NCBI GenBank assembly: GCA_023014365.1
Contig: JAEBUN010000004.1
Location: 2,790,001 to 2,854,000, forward strand
Direction of reading: 5' to 3'
DNA length: 64,000 nucleotides
Source of the DNA: Lepiota brunneoincarnata
Taxonomy: Eukaryota; Basidiomycota; Agaricomycetes; Agaricales; Agaricaceae
The translations under genes and the position numbers were made by a program. Under the pieces are notes generated by a model. It worked only from the letters and a program-made list of their open reading frames with translations. It had not been told where the DNA came from and did no database searches. This document shows, one piece after another, positions 23,481-36,019 of this stretch; position 1 is the stretch's first letter, and each line of letters begins with the position of its first letter.

Positions 23481-24178
23481 GACGGGATGGTACTTGTATA
23501 GGGAACCCCGAGTGGACCTACACAGATTATCGTGTGTGAACCCCGCTCTACGGATGACAGAATGACATTTTTGATAGAATTTCCAACTGATCGTGGGGTC
23601 TCTACTCCATACTGAGACAGGAGTGTAGAATGCGATCAGGTCGCCGAATCACCTTGCTTTGCAAGGCCTTTCCAGTAGTTATTCCTGTAACACCAAACAA
23701 AGGCACATAAGGTTCCAAATATGTACAAACATAATTCCAAAACATAATTCCACACTGTAGGGAATACGTGATTTAGTCTCCGTCTCGATACTCATGCTAT
23801 AATTGAGCAATCGGGGACAGAGCCAAGAGATAATTACACGTGTCGTATACTCGGTGCTGCTGTTTATAGGTCAAATGGGGAGGAAGGCCATCATTATCGG
23901 GATCCTCAATGCTGTTTAGCCGTATGGTTGGTTGTAATCAAAATTCTTGCACGCTGCTACAGCAATGCATTCAGTCACACCATGACCAGAAACCCCTGTC
24001 CGCAGCCTGGACGCCCTAGATCGTGTGTATCACGAATTTGTTGCGCAAACGTACACTCCGAACCGAACAGGAGTGTGTAAGATTAAACTAGGCAGACTTT
24101 ACTCACCCGGGCAGCCACTACAGAAGGCATTTACATGATTTTTACAGGCCAATGCAAAGGGCAGAAAGCCGAGGATGT
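23481..24178. other. Non-coding repeat flank before K1-B
   Basis: Parts of this stretch resemble 18000-18640 and 27400-27690, the matching positions before K1-A and K1-C. No open frame with recognisable motifs was found. Confidence 0.4.
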
Positions 24179-24277
24179 TATAAGTTATAACTCCTCCCCG
24201 TCCATCCCCCTTCCTAAAACTTGCTCATTGCTAGAGCCCCGGTGGGCCCTCAGTACCTGTTCCGAACAAAGTCCAGC

Positions 24278-25440
24278 ATGGGATCCGTAAGTCCTTTTTG
24301 ATGACCCTGAACTAGTCAAGGGGCCCTCACAATTATGGATGCGCAGGAGACCACGCGTCAAAGTCTTTTCATTGACACCACTCGCCAACCTGTTCACAGG
24401 AAATCCCACCCTGTCAGGTTTTCCCATGGAGCGCATATATTTGAAGGTACGGTCGGGCCTATGCAGGCCTTTTTCAAATGCTGGAGGCCGGGGCACGGCG
24501 AGGAGAGCCTCAAAAGGGTGGGAAGAACACCGAATAAAATCAGAGCTACTCTATCATTGCTGACAGCTGTCCCAAGCTCGTTCCGGCGTTATCGGACTGG
24601 AAGAGAGGATCTTCCCATCCAAATATTCTGCCCTTTATTGGGGTCTTGGAGTTCGCCACGACCACTCCCAGATCTTGCGCTCCCGTGTATGCGTGGAAAT
24701 GTTCTTGAATATCTTCAGGAGAAGCCTGATGCAGATATACTTGTCTTGGTACGGTGGATAGAACTGACGGTCCGTAGCCATTGCAAGCGCTAATCTACAA
24801 GGATGCAGATGTATCAAATTGCACTGGCATTAAAACATCTTCATCACCAGTGTCCCGTTGTTATCCATGGAAACATCAAGGCGGTGAGTTTTCTAAAACT
24901 TTTACCAAGAGCCGGTTCAATAATGCTGAAAAATACTGTAACCCAAGGCTAACATCCTGATCAGCAATGAGGGGCATGCATTGCTTACCGATATTGCAGT
25001 ACACCATACGCTCTTTGGCTTCGAAATGCTTGGCCCCGATGCAAGGTGGATGGCACCTGAGCTCTTATTGGATGAACAGGTTGGTGTCGAAGTGCCTTAT
25101 ACACCTGCATGCGATATCTGGAGCTTTTGCGATGACGCTTCTGGAGGTAGGCAGATTCCCTTTCAATAACCAGTACTTCAATACTGACACCACGCCAACA
25201 GGTTTACAGCAGAACAAGGCCTTACCAAATTTTCACCATATCGCAGCTGTTGTGGTTGCTATCTCCCAACAACAGATTCCTGTTCGGCCGCCAAGTCTCG
25301 TTTCGGAATCGTACAATGGCCTCTGGCAACTCCTTGAGAGTTGTTGGAGATTTGATGCAAGCGAAAGGCCCCCAATAGATGTGATCCCATTATGGCTTCG
25401 AGCTCTGAGAGAGCAAGAGTACCGCAAAATGGCTGTCTAA
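24278..25440 (+). pseudogene. K1-B: kinase-like gene, disrupted
   Basis: Same exon layout as K1-A, with the nine-base first exon (ATG at 24278) and an exon carrying SLFIDTTRQPV and AFFKCWRPGHGEE. HGNIKA is present in the exon starting near 24807, then TDIAVHHTLFGF and WMAPELLL, and finally QIPVRPPSL and LLESCWRFDASERPP to a stop at 25438-25440. Two features break it: the CAG acceptor used in K1-A before ALLDW is changed here (CCG near 24583), and an extra T at about 25122-25129 shifts the frame inside CDIWSF. The last exon is fully open, unlike in K1-A. The HGN loop is conserved. Confidence 0.7.
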
Positions 25441-25780
25441 ATTGTATTAATAGAGTGAAATAGTTGAAATTTTTCATCACTAGACTTCATGGAGTAGTTT
25501 TTAAACTTCATTCGATTGACCAGAATGGGAAAATGAGTACATGTAGAGCAACAGCTAAGCCAAGTCAGAGGCATAGAAGACTCACCATTTCTCCCCAAAA
25601 AGACAAACCCAGCATCACTATCAAAAGATGGCGAAGACTTGAGCAGATGGTTGGTTACCCGAGCGAGAGAAAACAAGGATCATGTTCCACATCACTTCCG
25701 AACATCGAGACCCACGGCGTACTATCAAAAGTCCGGTCAAGCCCTTGCTTCTTTGTCCACCACCGTTTAAAATAAAATCC

Positions 25781-26318
25781 TAATCAAGGAATAAATACCC
25801 TTATGCTTTAGGATCATTCTGTTTGGAAACATGGTGTCCAGTGAAAACCCCTGGGGTTTCTTCTCATTGAAAAAAAACCCCACGCACGGCTGACGGACAG
25901 CACCGATAGTTCGGAGTCCCCGTTACCCATATGCCGGCCGGCCTGCCAAACCCTCGGCCATGGGTTCGGTCGTGTGGTTCGTCACCACCGCTCGCCTTAC
26001 CCATAGGTAGAAGTCGAGACATAGCTTACACATCAACCACTGCTCCTGTACAGTACCGAATGACACAGATTACTGCACGAATCACGCCCGAGTATCCGTT
26101 AAGCTTGACATGACACGCCTGAAGATTTGGGTGAGACAATTTGAGGGCAAAGCCCAAGTCTCCGACTTGCGAGAGAGCATGTAGGTACAATCAGAGAACA
26201 TGTCCCAGGCTAGCAGAGGGTGGACAGCTGGGTTATCTCAGTGGGAGGGGGTGAAATGGTAGGCAATGGATTATTGTAGACCACACTCTACTTACGGCTA
26301 GGCTCTTTAGGTACCATA
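25781..26318. other. Spacer between K1-B and module N copy C
   Basis: At this position K1-A and K1-C are followed by a K2 upstream block; here that block is missing, so the K1-B duplication did not include K2 or lost it. No gene seen. Confidence 0.4.
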
Positions 26319-26582
26319 TTACCAGCCTACAACGGGCTGCCGATCCCCTGAGCAGCTGTTCTCGGGTGGTGCTCTGGCCACGACGTGGCACACAGTGGAA
26401 TGAGAGCGCATCCCAGGTCCGATTTTTAATCCGAATTGAACATATGTCAGAGTATTGATGGCTCGGCGAATTCGATAATGGGACCGTTCACTCCGGAACT
26501 GCACCCTATCAGCCTCTCCCCCCTTTCGGCTGACAGGTTCCTTCTTCTTTGGTCCCTTTCGCTTTTTTGGACTCGTTTCCAT
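26319..26582 (-). CDS. 87-residue basic ORF (module N, copy C)
   Basis: The frame begins METSPKKRKGPKKKEPV and stays open for 87 residues. Its first 25 residues resemble the ORF at 22671. The rest has no counterpart and no motif, so only the N-terminal part has support as real coding sequence. Confidence 0.3.
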   Translation of the reverse strand: METSPKKRKGPKKKEPVSRKGGEADRVQFRSERSHYRIRRAINTLTYVQFGLKIGPGMRSHSTVCHVVARAPPENSCSGDRQPVVGW

Positions 26583-26589
26583 GTCACGA

Positions 26590-27250
26590 GTGAAGGGTTT
26601 CTCGGGGTAAGTTAACGGGGTGTGGCGTATGTCGGATGAAGGAAAGTGGGCGGGTGGGACAGAGGCATTTGTGCTATCAGAAATGTGTTGTTATGGTACA
26701 AATGCCCTTGCAAAAGCGAGGTTGGCGCGGTGCCTCCATGGCCTCTAGTTATTCTAAATCCATGGTAATCAGCTGCAAGGGCCCTGAACGAAAGTCAAGA
26801 TCAACGTGCAGTGACGAAGGTCAATTTACGGTCTTCCCACGGCGTGCCCGTGATCGACGTCGACAATGGAGCGTTGGCCGACCACTCTGACTCCCTTTAT
26901 TATTTTATTATTTTATTAGAAATAAACATCAGTTCTCGCGTATATATCGTATGACTGAGATATTACATGGCTCTCTTCACATCGCCATTCAAATTATCAT
27001 TCGGGGCGCCATCTGCGGACTCGCACTGCCTGCCAAAGCTGTTTGGGGCATGCATGGCTTCTTAGAGACTCCCGGGTACATTACCACAACCGGTCCCTGA
27101 CCCACCACTCTGGCTCCTTCACTCTGATCACCGCTTTGAATAACCCGACCAAGCCTCCAATCCCTTTCCGCCATTGTTCAGAACAACACTCGAACCACGC
27201 ACACTTTTACTGTTCATATTTACTTGAGTGGCTTTATGTTTGAGGTCACT
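26590..27250 (-). repeat. Repeat module N, copy C (degenerate)
   Basis: Blocks recall 22680-23100: on the minus strand the GARVVGQ peptide, PGVSKKPCMPQ and SADGAPxxN-like segments are found. An AT-rich insertion with TATTTTATTATTTTATTA lies at about 26898-26920. All frames are broken. Confidence 0.45.
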
Positions 27251-27794
27251 CTCGATGGCAGTTGACAACTCACTGCTACTTTACTTGTCCGAGGGGAATT
27301 CCGAACTTTGGCCTTCATGTGTAAATAGTAAAATTAACTCTTGGCTGTCTTCGCTTGTTCAACGTTAGCGTGAGTATCGGAACGGGGAATAAATGACATA
27401 CTCCCTACGGTGTGAAAAGAACATTACGCAAGGGGGAAAGTGGGTCATTGAAGTTATGTCGCAGTCAGAATCTTGCACTACAGTGCCCCACACTGAGCCA
27501 GGCCGAGTCAGAAAACCCTGTCTGAAGCCTGGATGCCTTAGATATTGTGTTTCACTATATTTTTACGCAAACTCACACTTCGAAGTGCTGTGTGTGAGAC
27601 CCGGAACACTTTCAAGCAGGTTGACCCGCCCGGGTAACCGCCGCGGAGAGCATTTACATGAATTTACAAGTCAAGGGTAGAGAGCTGCGGATGTCATAAA
27701 TTATAACCCCTCCTCGTCCCTCCCCCTTGCCAAAATTTGTCCATTGCTAGAGCTTTGGTGGACTCCCAGTACCGGCTCTGAACAACGTTCCAGC

Positions 27795-28949
27795 ATGGGA
27801 TCCGTAAGCCCTTCTTGATGACCCTGAACTAGTTAAGGAGCTCACAGTCACGGATTAGAAAACGTGTCAAAGCCTTTTTATCGACACCACCCGCCAACTG
27901 GCTCACAGGGAATCCCGTCCTGTCAGGTTTTCCCATGCAACGGTTATATTCAAAGGTACAGTTGGACCAATGCAAGCATTTTTCAAATGCTGGAGGCCAG
28001 GGCACTGGCGAGAAGAGCCTCGAAAGGTGGGAGAACACTGAATAACATCAAAGCCACTCTACGCTTGCTGACAGCTGTCCCCAAGCTCATTCGGGGGTTG
28101 TCGGACTGGATGAGAGGATCTTCCAACTCAAATATTCTGCCCTTCATCGGGCTCTTGGAGTCGTCGCGACCACTCCCAGATCTTGCACTCCCATATATGC
28201 GCGGGAACATTCTTGAATATCTTCAAGAGAAGCCTGATGCGGATATACTTGTCCTGGTACGGTGGATAGAACTGACGGTCCATAGCTGTTGGAAGTGCTA
28301 ACCTACAAAGATGCAGATGTATCAAATTGCGCTGGCATTAAAATACCTCCATCACCAGTGTCCTGTTATTATCCATGGAAACATCAAGGCGGTGAGTTTT
28401 CTAAAAATTCTACCAAGGGCCGGTTCAATGCTGAAAAATAGTCTAACCCAAGTCTAACATTCTGATCAGCAACGAGGGGCGTGCATTGCTAACCGATATT
28501 GCAGTACACCGTGCGCTCTTTGGCTTTGAACGGCTTGGTCCCTGATGCGAGGTGGACCGCGCCTGAGATCTTAACAGATGAACAAGTTGGTGTTGAAAGT
28601 ACCTTATGCGCCCGCGGGTGACATATGGAGCTTCGCGATGACGCTTTTGGAGGTAAGCGGTTTCCCCTTCAATAACCAACACATTCAACACTAACATCTC
28701 ACCAACAGGTACACAGCAGAGCCGAGCCATACCAAAATCTTCCACACATCGCAACCTGTTGTTGTCGCTCTCTCCCAACAACAAATTCCTGTTCGGCCGC
28801 CGAGCCTCGCTTCGGAATCATATAATAACCTCTGGAAATTCCTTGAGAGTTGTTGGAGATTTGATCCAGGCGAAAGGCTACCAATAGATGTGATATTATT
28901 ATGGCTTCGAGCTCTGAGAGAACAGGAGTACAACCAAATGGCTGTCTAG
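27795..28949 (+). pseudogene. K1-C: kinase-like gene, heavily disrupted
   Basis: The layout follows K1-A and K1-B (nine-base exon at 27795, AFFKCWRPGH region near 27970, ILPFIGLLESS, HGNIKA near 28378, TDIAVHRALFGF, SCWRFDPGERLPID, MAV then stop). It has more frame breaks than the others, for example an extra T in the GGxxCCTGATGC segment near 28541 and an extra A near 28599, and the acceptor before ALLDW is lost. It cannot make a full product. Again the catalytic loop is HGN. Confidence 0.7.
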
Positions 28950-29329
28950 ATCGTATCAATAGAGTGATACAGTTGAAATTTCTCATTATTAGATTCATAG
29001 AATAGCCTTCAAAGTTTATACCATTTGCAACAAGGGTGTTCTTTACATGTCTTAGTAACGTTCCCTGAGAACCACAATCGGCGATTGGGAGGAACCCCAC
29101 GCATGTACCACGGTGTGGGTTGGGCGAAATTAATTGGATTGTCAAGAACGGGAATAGGCCACCGATCGCAAGAAAATGTCCAGAAAATGGGTACATGTAG
29201 AGTAACAGCTAGGCCGAGTCAGAAGCACAGAGGACTAACCCTCTCTTCCCAAAATAACAAACCCAGAACCGGTGTCAAAAGATGGCGAAGACTTGAACAG
29301 ACGGTTTATTTCCCGAGCGAGAGGGGAAG

Positions 29330-31515
29330 ACCGTGCTCCATGTCACTTCTGAGTGTCGAGAAAGGGGGACAGGGCATTCCCCAAAACCTGTGTGGTGATT
29401 TGTGAGGTCGAGGAGGAAGTGTGGTCGGGTCACCCAGAACCGTGCGCCTCCAAAATACACTTGTATCAAGTCTAGTAGAAGGGGAAGCGAGGGAAGGAAG
29501 GAGACAGGGGACTGGACCTGGGTCATCACTCCCATGTCAGGACCCTTCACCGCGTGGCAGCCGATGAGCGGCCGGCCCACCGCATGGTCTTTTGCACCAC
29601 GACCTTTTCGTCCGCCTGTCTGTAGGTCCCATAGCCAGGCCCCCCCTTACCTAAGTATCAGGTCGGCCGTCTCCGAAGATAGGGCAAGCGAGATACTTTT
29701 GCACACGACAAGTGATGTGATAGAACAGCATTCCGGCTCACGCCTCTACGGATGCTCCGCTTTCAACGTGCTTTCCCCTATCCATGATCGTATTTCAATT
29801 GCTCAGGATGACCTGGCCGGCCTCCGCTTCGCTCGGGAGCATTAGCGTTTGGAGAATATGCGTGGGAATATTGATTTCAGGGGTTGGCCAAACAGTTTGG
29901 GTCCAAGGTTAAACTCCACCCGAGTCACGGATTTTTTTAGCCAATAACTCTGTAAAACACATATTGTATGTGCCCTCCATGCGAGAAACCTGAGCCAATT
30001 TTGAGAGCGACAAGGTCAAAGTATGTCACTTCCCGTCACCCTCGCTTAGGATTATCGGAGTTTCAAACCCAGCTGAACGTTGTGACTAATGTGACAGTAT
30101 GTTCCAGCATCATCAAAACCCAATTAGGCTTTTCCCGTCCTTACCACCACCACATTTTATCGGTGGAATAGGGTCTCCCGGGCACTGGAGCCCATGGGTG
30201 AACACAATAGCATGCGTCTGGTGAGGCATGAGCCAGGTGCTGTTCTATCACGTCACTTGTAATATTGATGGCTGATTCAGTCTGTTCACGCAGCACACGA
30301 CAAATTCGAGAGAAGGTTCTTGAATGAGACTGCCTCGAAAAAATGTGCTATAGATTCGTAAAAACCCACCTCCAAACTCCGCCCCGCCACGCATTCTGGG
30401 CCTGATGATTATGAAATCTAGATTCTAATGCGACGTAACATCGGAGCCAGGCAGATTCGGGAATCTCCCGCCCGGCATCCAGGTGCTGTTAAAGGAGTGG
30501 GCCCCCGGACATTTGCAAGACCCAGGTGGTACAGAGCTTGAGTTCAGACTGTAGTGACTCCCACTAATCGCTGGGTAGGTGGTGAGGAAAGATAAGGAAC
30601 AGAACAGACTAAGTGCCAGACTAAAAGATACTGAAACTAAACACTGAACATTTCGCGTTCTCCACACCAAACAATGGCTTGGAAAGTGGGTTGAAATGGC
30701 GTACGTTCTCCTCCATTCTTAAGTCCATGCATAAGTCGTCTCTCTCGCGCGCTGTCAAAAACACTTGCATTGTGGGTGGTCGAAGTTTACAAGGGTCACT
30801 AATCCGATCTGCGCAGTCTTTTACACCCTTGATAAATGGCTTGATTATGGGTGTGGCTCGGAGCCTTTAGATCACAAGGCAATGGCGCGATCGGCATAGC
30901 ATGAGCCGCTCCAGGATTTTTGTGAGGACTTATGTAAGGGGAGCTTAAATACCTGGGTTATTAGGGATGGATGCGTAGACCACTGATAGATCGAGATTGG
31001 TCTTGCCAGTCGTTGCAACAGTGAGTTGCGACTCAAGTATGTGCACGAGAAGGGCGGGTGTGGTATCGATTCATTTACTGCTTAGTCGTGAGGTGGAAGG
31101 GTGTGCGCTTTAAGCTGTATAAAATGGACATACGGTTGGCGGTGACATGTGTGAGGATCAGCTGCGGGAGCCTTTTTGCATCGTACGTAAGGGTGCGGCG
31201 AAGAGCAAGCGAGCTTGTATTTAGGGTACGATGTTTCGAACTTTATTATCTATTAGGTCCGTTGCCCTGTGTGCTCGCCCGGCCTGACAGGATCCCCGGA
31301 AAAATTTGCCCCCGATGCATACAGCTCAACGGACTGAAACATTTTCCATCCTCGTGTTGTAGGTGGTCATAGCTCGCATGTGCAACCCTGAGTCAGAGTA
31401 GTTGAAAAGGATATCGTCACCAAGTGCAGGTAGTCTGACCCCCAGTCGTTCTTCCTCAAACCCCCACCACAGCTAGGATCTCACCCGCGTTTTTGTCCAG
31501 CGCGTGCTAGAAGAC
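29330..31515 (+). repeat. K2 upstream block, copy 1 (with a unique insertion)
   Basis: Matches the block at 20390-22206 but is interrupted by about 29540-30080, which has no counterpart in the other copies. The segment TGTGACTAATGTGACAGTATG at about 30080 marks the left end of the tandem unit that recurs at about 34330 and 38957. Confidence 0.6.
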
Positions 31516-32708
31516 ATGTGTTTTGCCCCTCTATTCCGCCAGTTTTCAGACTGTATTTTTTCCAAGCCTCGTGGTCCCCGTGAAGAACCACATGATTCCC
31601 TCTGGAAGAATACATTTATGTACCTTTGTATCGATCCCACGCTCTCTCCCCTTCGTCAGAGCCCCTATCCTGTCCGATTGTCGGATAGGGCCGACCTCTT
31701 CTCGGCCACAGTCAAACAGACTCCTGTCTTTTGCAAGCAGTACCGACCAAAGCGCACAAAACACAACGAGGAAATTCCTCAAAAGGTGGGTGATTATCGG
31801 ATAATGCTACAAATTCTTTCTTTCTACCTCGGCCGACGTTTTGCAATCCAGTATACCCAAGCATTGATCGACTGGAAGACTCGGTCCTTGCACCCCAACA
31901 TCCTACCCTTGTTCGGGATCGGGGACGCACCAAACTCTTCTCTCCCGACACTCATCGTGCCACGCGTACATGGGAATATTGTAGATTACCTGCAGTGGAA
32001 GCCGGAATGCAGACATATTGTTACTGGTAAGATTGACAGAAAATTCTTGGGACTTCCCCTCGTCACCCACACCCATCAACAATCTAGGTGTATCATGCAG
32101 CATTGGCATTGGATTACCTGCACCGCCAAGACCCCACCATTCTTCACGGAAATGTCAGAGGCGTGAGCATCTATGTGGTCTTTTAGAATTGGCAAGCTCT
32201 AACCCTGCCATGATCCAAGTCAAATATTTTGGTTACCGAAGGAGGAGAGGTAAAGCTCACCGACATCGGAGTCCACAACGCCCTCTTCGATCCACGAAAA
32301 CTCGGCCCCAACACGTATTGGTGCGCCCCCGAGGTATTGCTCGATGAAAACGTAGGCAGTGACAACGAACCATGCTACACGGCCGCTTGTGACGTTTGGA
32401 GCTTTGCCAGGACAATTCTGGAAGTAAGGGAAACTCTCTTTCCAACGATCGCTATATTAATAGGATCCCAGATTTACAGTAGAGTCGACCCTTATCGCAA
32501 TTTCCCGATTGCTGAATTTGTTATTGCCATGTATCAGCGGCAGATCCCTCCTCGGCCGCAGTGTATGACGGCTGAGTCACTTGATGGGGTCTGGCAACTG
32601 CTTGAAAGTTGTTGGAGGTTCGACCCAGCTGAAAGGCCAACAATGACTGGAATTGTGCGGTGGCTTCGAATGTCGAGAGAGATGGAACGTTTGTTGGCGG
32701 TACTGTAG
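31516..32708 (+). pseudogene. K2-1: kinase-like protein with HGN loop (frameshifted)
   Basis: Five exons as in K2-3. Exon 1 holds the CKQYRPKR lysine. Later exons give LHPNILPLFGI, ALALDYLHRQDPTILHGNVRG, SNILVTEGGEVKLTDIG, WCAPEVLLDE and LLESCWRFDPAERPTM to the stop at 32706-32708. Relative to copies 2 and 3 there is one extra A at about 32003-32008 in the WKPDAD codons, which breaks exon 2 just before its donor. Catalytic HGN and DIG as in the other K2 copies. Confidence 0.75.
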
Positions 32709-32949
32709 CTTCTGATGCCTTCGGTATAACAATGCATGAAGTAGATCAGGGGTCCACCGGGCCTGAGATCGAGTGGGGGTTTACTGGGAATCTCCGACGG
32801 CATTCGGCGTCATACGAAGGAATGTTTAAGGGCTCGTCGTTGGCATCAATTAGTTTTCATGGGGGCCCTGGGACCCTACAACGATATATTATGCAGTAAA
32901 AATAGTCCGGAAAGAGCCGTAGATGACATAAGACTGAGAGGTAGCAGAG

Positions 32950-33900
32950 CAGTCAATGCTCGGTGAGGCCTGCCTCGTCCGGGATGTAATCAGTGCTTCT
33001 TGATTTTCTAGCATGCCAGCACACATAAGCGATGTCTACACAAGGGATGTTTGAAGATCATACCAGATGGGAGGGTTTCTTGGCCCAACTCTTAGTCATG
33101 TGGTGATAGAGATCGACACAGTCTCGCCATAACGCGAGAGTCACGACCAGTGCAAAAACAGGGATCGCAATCTTCCAGAACCTGGAATATGCCCTTAAGC
33201 CTCAAGTTGGAGACTAGGAATGAACATAAAACTCACAAAAGGCCAGAATCTGCTGGACAGACCACATTGGTGAGAAGTTCATGCCCTGCAGTGACGAATA
33301 GTATCAGGAGTCCATTTCCTAAACAGCCACCGAGGACGGCCGAAGTAGCCCGTGAGCAGTGTAAGGGGAAGACCAATGATGATGATCCATGTCACGATTG
33401 CCTGTTTCGGGCATCAGCTTCAATAATATTTGTCAAATGAGGCCAGTAACTTACATGGTGACGTTCATTTGGTAAGAAGCAGACTAAATTCAGAAGGATT
33501 AGCATGTATTCAGGGCAGAAGTTAAGATGGAAACGTACATTGAAGGAATCTAGTCAGATTTTCTGCGATGCTTGCAAACATGTCAAGACTAGTCAAGATA
33601 TATTCCATGTGATCAAATACATCCGCCTTTCCACACATATCAACAACCTGAGAACAGTACCCTCGAGAGAATCCAGAGCATACCAGATAGATCTTTGTCC
33701 TGTGGCTCATGAAGCGCATGACCTGGACATGGGCATTTGCAGGATCAGATGGGTCGATAAGCGCCGCACAGCGATCAACGTCACAGCAGCAGGGTCCGTA
33801 AACAAGTGTTTTGATAGGTTCAAGGGTGCACTTGTGTAAGATCAGATTACTAGAAAGAATATGGACTAGACTCGACATGTGTCAAGCAAGCTTCTTGTAA
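32950..33900 (-). pseudogene. CorA fragment 1 (C-terminal exons only)
   Basis: This is a copy of the last exons of the CorA genes at 42.1 and 46.4 kb, including HILSSNLILHKCTLEPIKTLVYG, ALIDPSDPANAHVQ, DVFDHMEYILTSLDMFASIAENL and the transmembrane part. The N-terminal two thirds are absent. Compared with fragment 2, about 155 bases equivalent to 38384-38540 are missing at the junction near 33900. It lies tail-to-tail with K2-1. Confidence 0.8.
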
Positions 33901-34251
33901 GCTCACTGCCATATATAAGAGTATTAGATGGGAATGGATCGAAGGGTGTGGGCATGCACAAATCACCAAGGAACCCCCTCACTTTTGCATCATTGGCAAC
34001 AATGAAAACGGCTTCGAAACACTCTTGATATGCATCCTTCAACAGCTTATCTCTCGTGTTGACGAACTCTGTCTCTTCGCTAGTTGCCCCTCCCCCAATT
34101 GTTTCCCCTGCAATGCCTCAATCTGATCCTGGAGTAAGTTGTTGAGGGTTTCCTTTGGCTCTCCTGCACAGGCTGTGAGGCAGAGCGACAGGAAATAACG
34201 TGCAAATTCATCAAATCCGCATTGGGGCGCGGCCTTGGGAAAATTGGTCAT
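33900..34251 (-). CDS. Repeated unknown ORF X, copy 1
   Basis: The frame starts at the ATG 34251 (MTNFPKAAPQCGF) and continues in two pieces. The second piece (TEFVNTRDKLLKDAYQECFEA, VRGFLGDLCMPTPFDPFPSN) is one frame away, and the same frame relation is kept in copy 2 at 38.5-38.9 kb, which suggests an intron ending at a shared TTGCAG. It abuts the CorA fragment, so it may be a separate gene truncated by the duplication breakpoint. No family recognised. Confidence 0.4.
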
Positions 34252-34329
34252 TCCAAGGGGGATCACCAGGCCCAGTGATTTCCCTTGGAATGGCAAAGCA
34301 GGTTGATGGATCGTTGGAGGGAGCACTGT

Positions 34330-36019
34330 GACTGATGTGACACAGTATGTTCGTTCTTGTTATCAATGCCCAATTAGGCTGTTCCCGTCCTTACCCCCAC
34401 CACATTTTCTCGAGGGAATGGAGTCCCCTGGGCTCCAATGGATGGACACAATAGCATGCCTCTTGGTCATGCAGGAGAGTCTGATACATACCGTGATCGG
34501 ACTTATTATGTATCAATGACTGATTCAACTTGCTTACGCAGGAGACGACAAATTCGAGCGAAGGCTCTGAAATGAGACTGCCCTGAAAGAATGTGCTATG
34601 AATCCCTTCCAGTTGCTGTCCCGCCATGTGTTCTGGACCTGATGATTATAAGATTCCATGCAATGTAATATCGGAGCTAGGCAAGGTCGGAATCTCCGAC
34701 CCAACACCCAGGTGCTGTGAAAGGAGCAGGCTCTCGGAAATTTACAAGGCCCGAGTGGTATGGAGCTTGACTGTGTATGATATCTATTAATTGCCGGGCA
34801 GGCGGTCAGGAAAGGTAAGGAACAGGGGAGGCTGAGTGCCAGACTAAAAGAAACCGAGAACCAAACATGCTGGACATCCCACCATGTTCACCTCACCGAG
34901 CCGTGGCTTGGATGCTGAACCGTTGAGTCATCCAAGTGAGTAGAAATGGCGTACATTCTCATCCATTCCCAAGTCCATGAATAAGTCGTCTCTCTCACGC
35001 GCTGTTAAAAACACTTGCTCTGTGAGTGGCCAAACCTGCGAGGGTCGCCAATCTGGTCTGGACTCTGTGCAGTCCATGCCCCCTGGTAAATGGGCATGAC
35101 TCGGGGCTTCATATCATGAGGCAATGATTTGATCGGTGTAGCCTGAGCCGCTCCAGGCTTTTCGTGGGGGTTTGGGTAAGAGGAGCTATGTGTCGCCTAC
35201 CTGGCTTGTTAGGGATGGATGAGTAGACCATCGATAAATCGGTCTTTTTAGTTGTCGCTACGTGCACGCAAAGGGCGGGTGTGGTATCAAGTCACTTACT
35301 GTTTAGTCGTGAGGTGGAAGGGTATGCGTTTAAGGCTGTAGACAATGGACATCCCGAAGTAGCATGAGCGGTATTAAAACTCTGTCACTCCGATCATGAT
35401 TTCGACCACGCGGCTGTGGGTGTTTGGATCCCCGGCCCCTGGGTCGGACTCAACGGTAGAAGAAGGAGTTAGGAGATCTATTTTGTTGAACTGACAACGA
35501 TGGTGATATGTACGAATGACTCCATGTTTACTTGTTATACTGAAGCGAAAATATCGAGTCATGATATATGATATCACATGCCGCCTCTCCCTGGTTATTT
35601 TGACCATTCCTGAGAGCATCCCCGACCATGGATCGGTTACATTTGCGTTGAGGAAACACCTCGTCTACAGCATATCCTCTGGACGGCAAATTGGTTATCG
35701 GTGGACTTGGCGGTGCCCACGTGGTAGGATTAGCTCGTATGATGTTTCCTTTTACGTATTTATCTTCTGTGCTCGTCTGGCCTCACAGGGTCCCCGGAAA
35801 CATCTGCTCCGATGCACACGTCTCAATGGATCGAAAAATTTTCTCCATCCTCGTGTTGTAGGTGGTCTATAGTTTCGGATGTGCAACCCCGAGTCGAAAA
35901 GTTAAAAGGGATCTCGTCGGAAAGTGTAGGTAGTCTGACCCCTCAGTCGTTCTTCCTGAAACAACCCCCACCACAGCTAGCATCTCACCTGCGTTTCTGT
36001 CTAGCACGTGTTTGAAGAC
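34330..36019 (+). repeat. K2 upstream block, copy 2
   Basis: Third copy of the block described at 20390. It is closest to copy 3 (38957-40680), with long stretches nearly identical, so these two arose most recently. No conserved reading frame. Confidence 0.65.
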
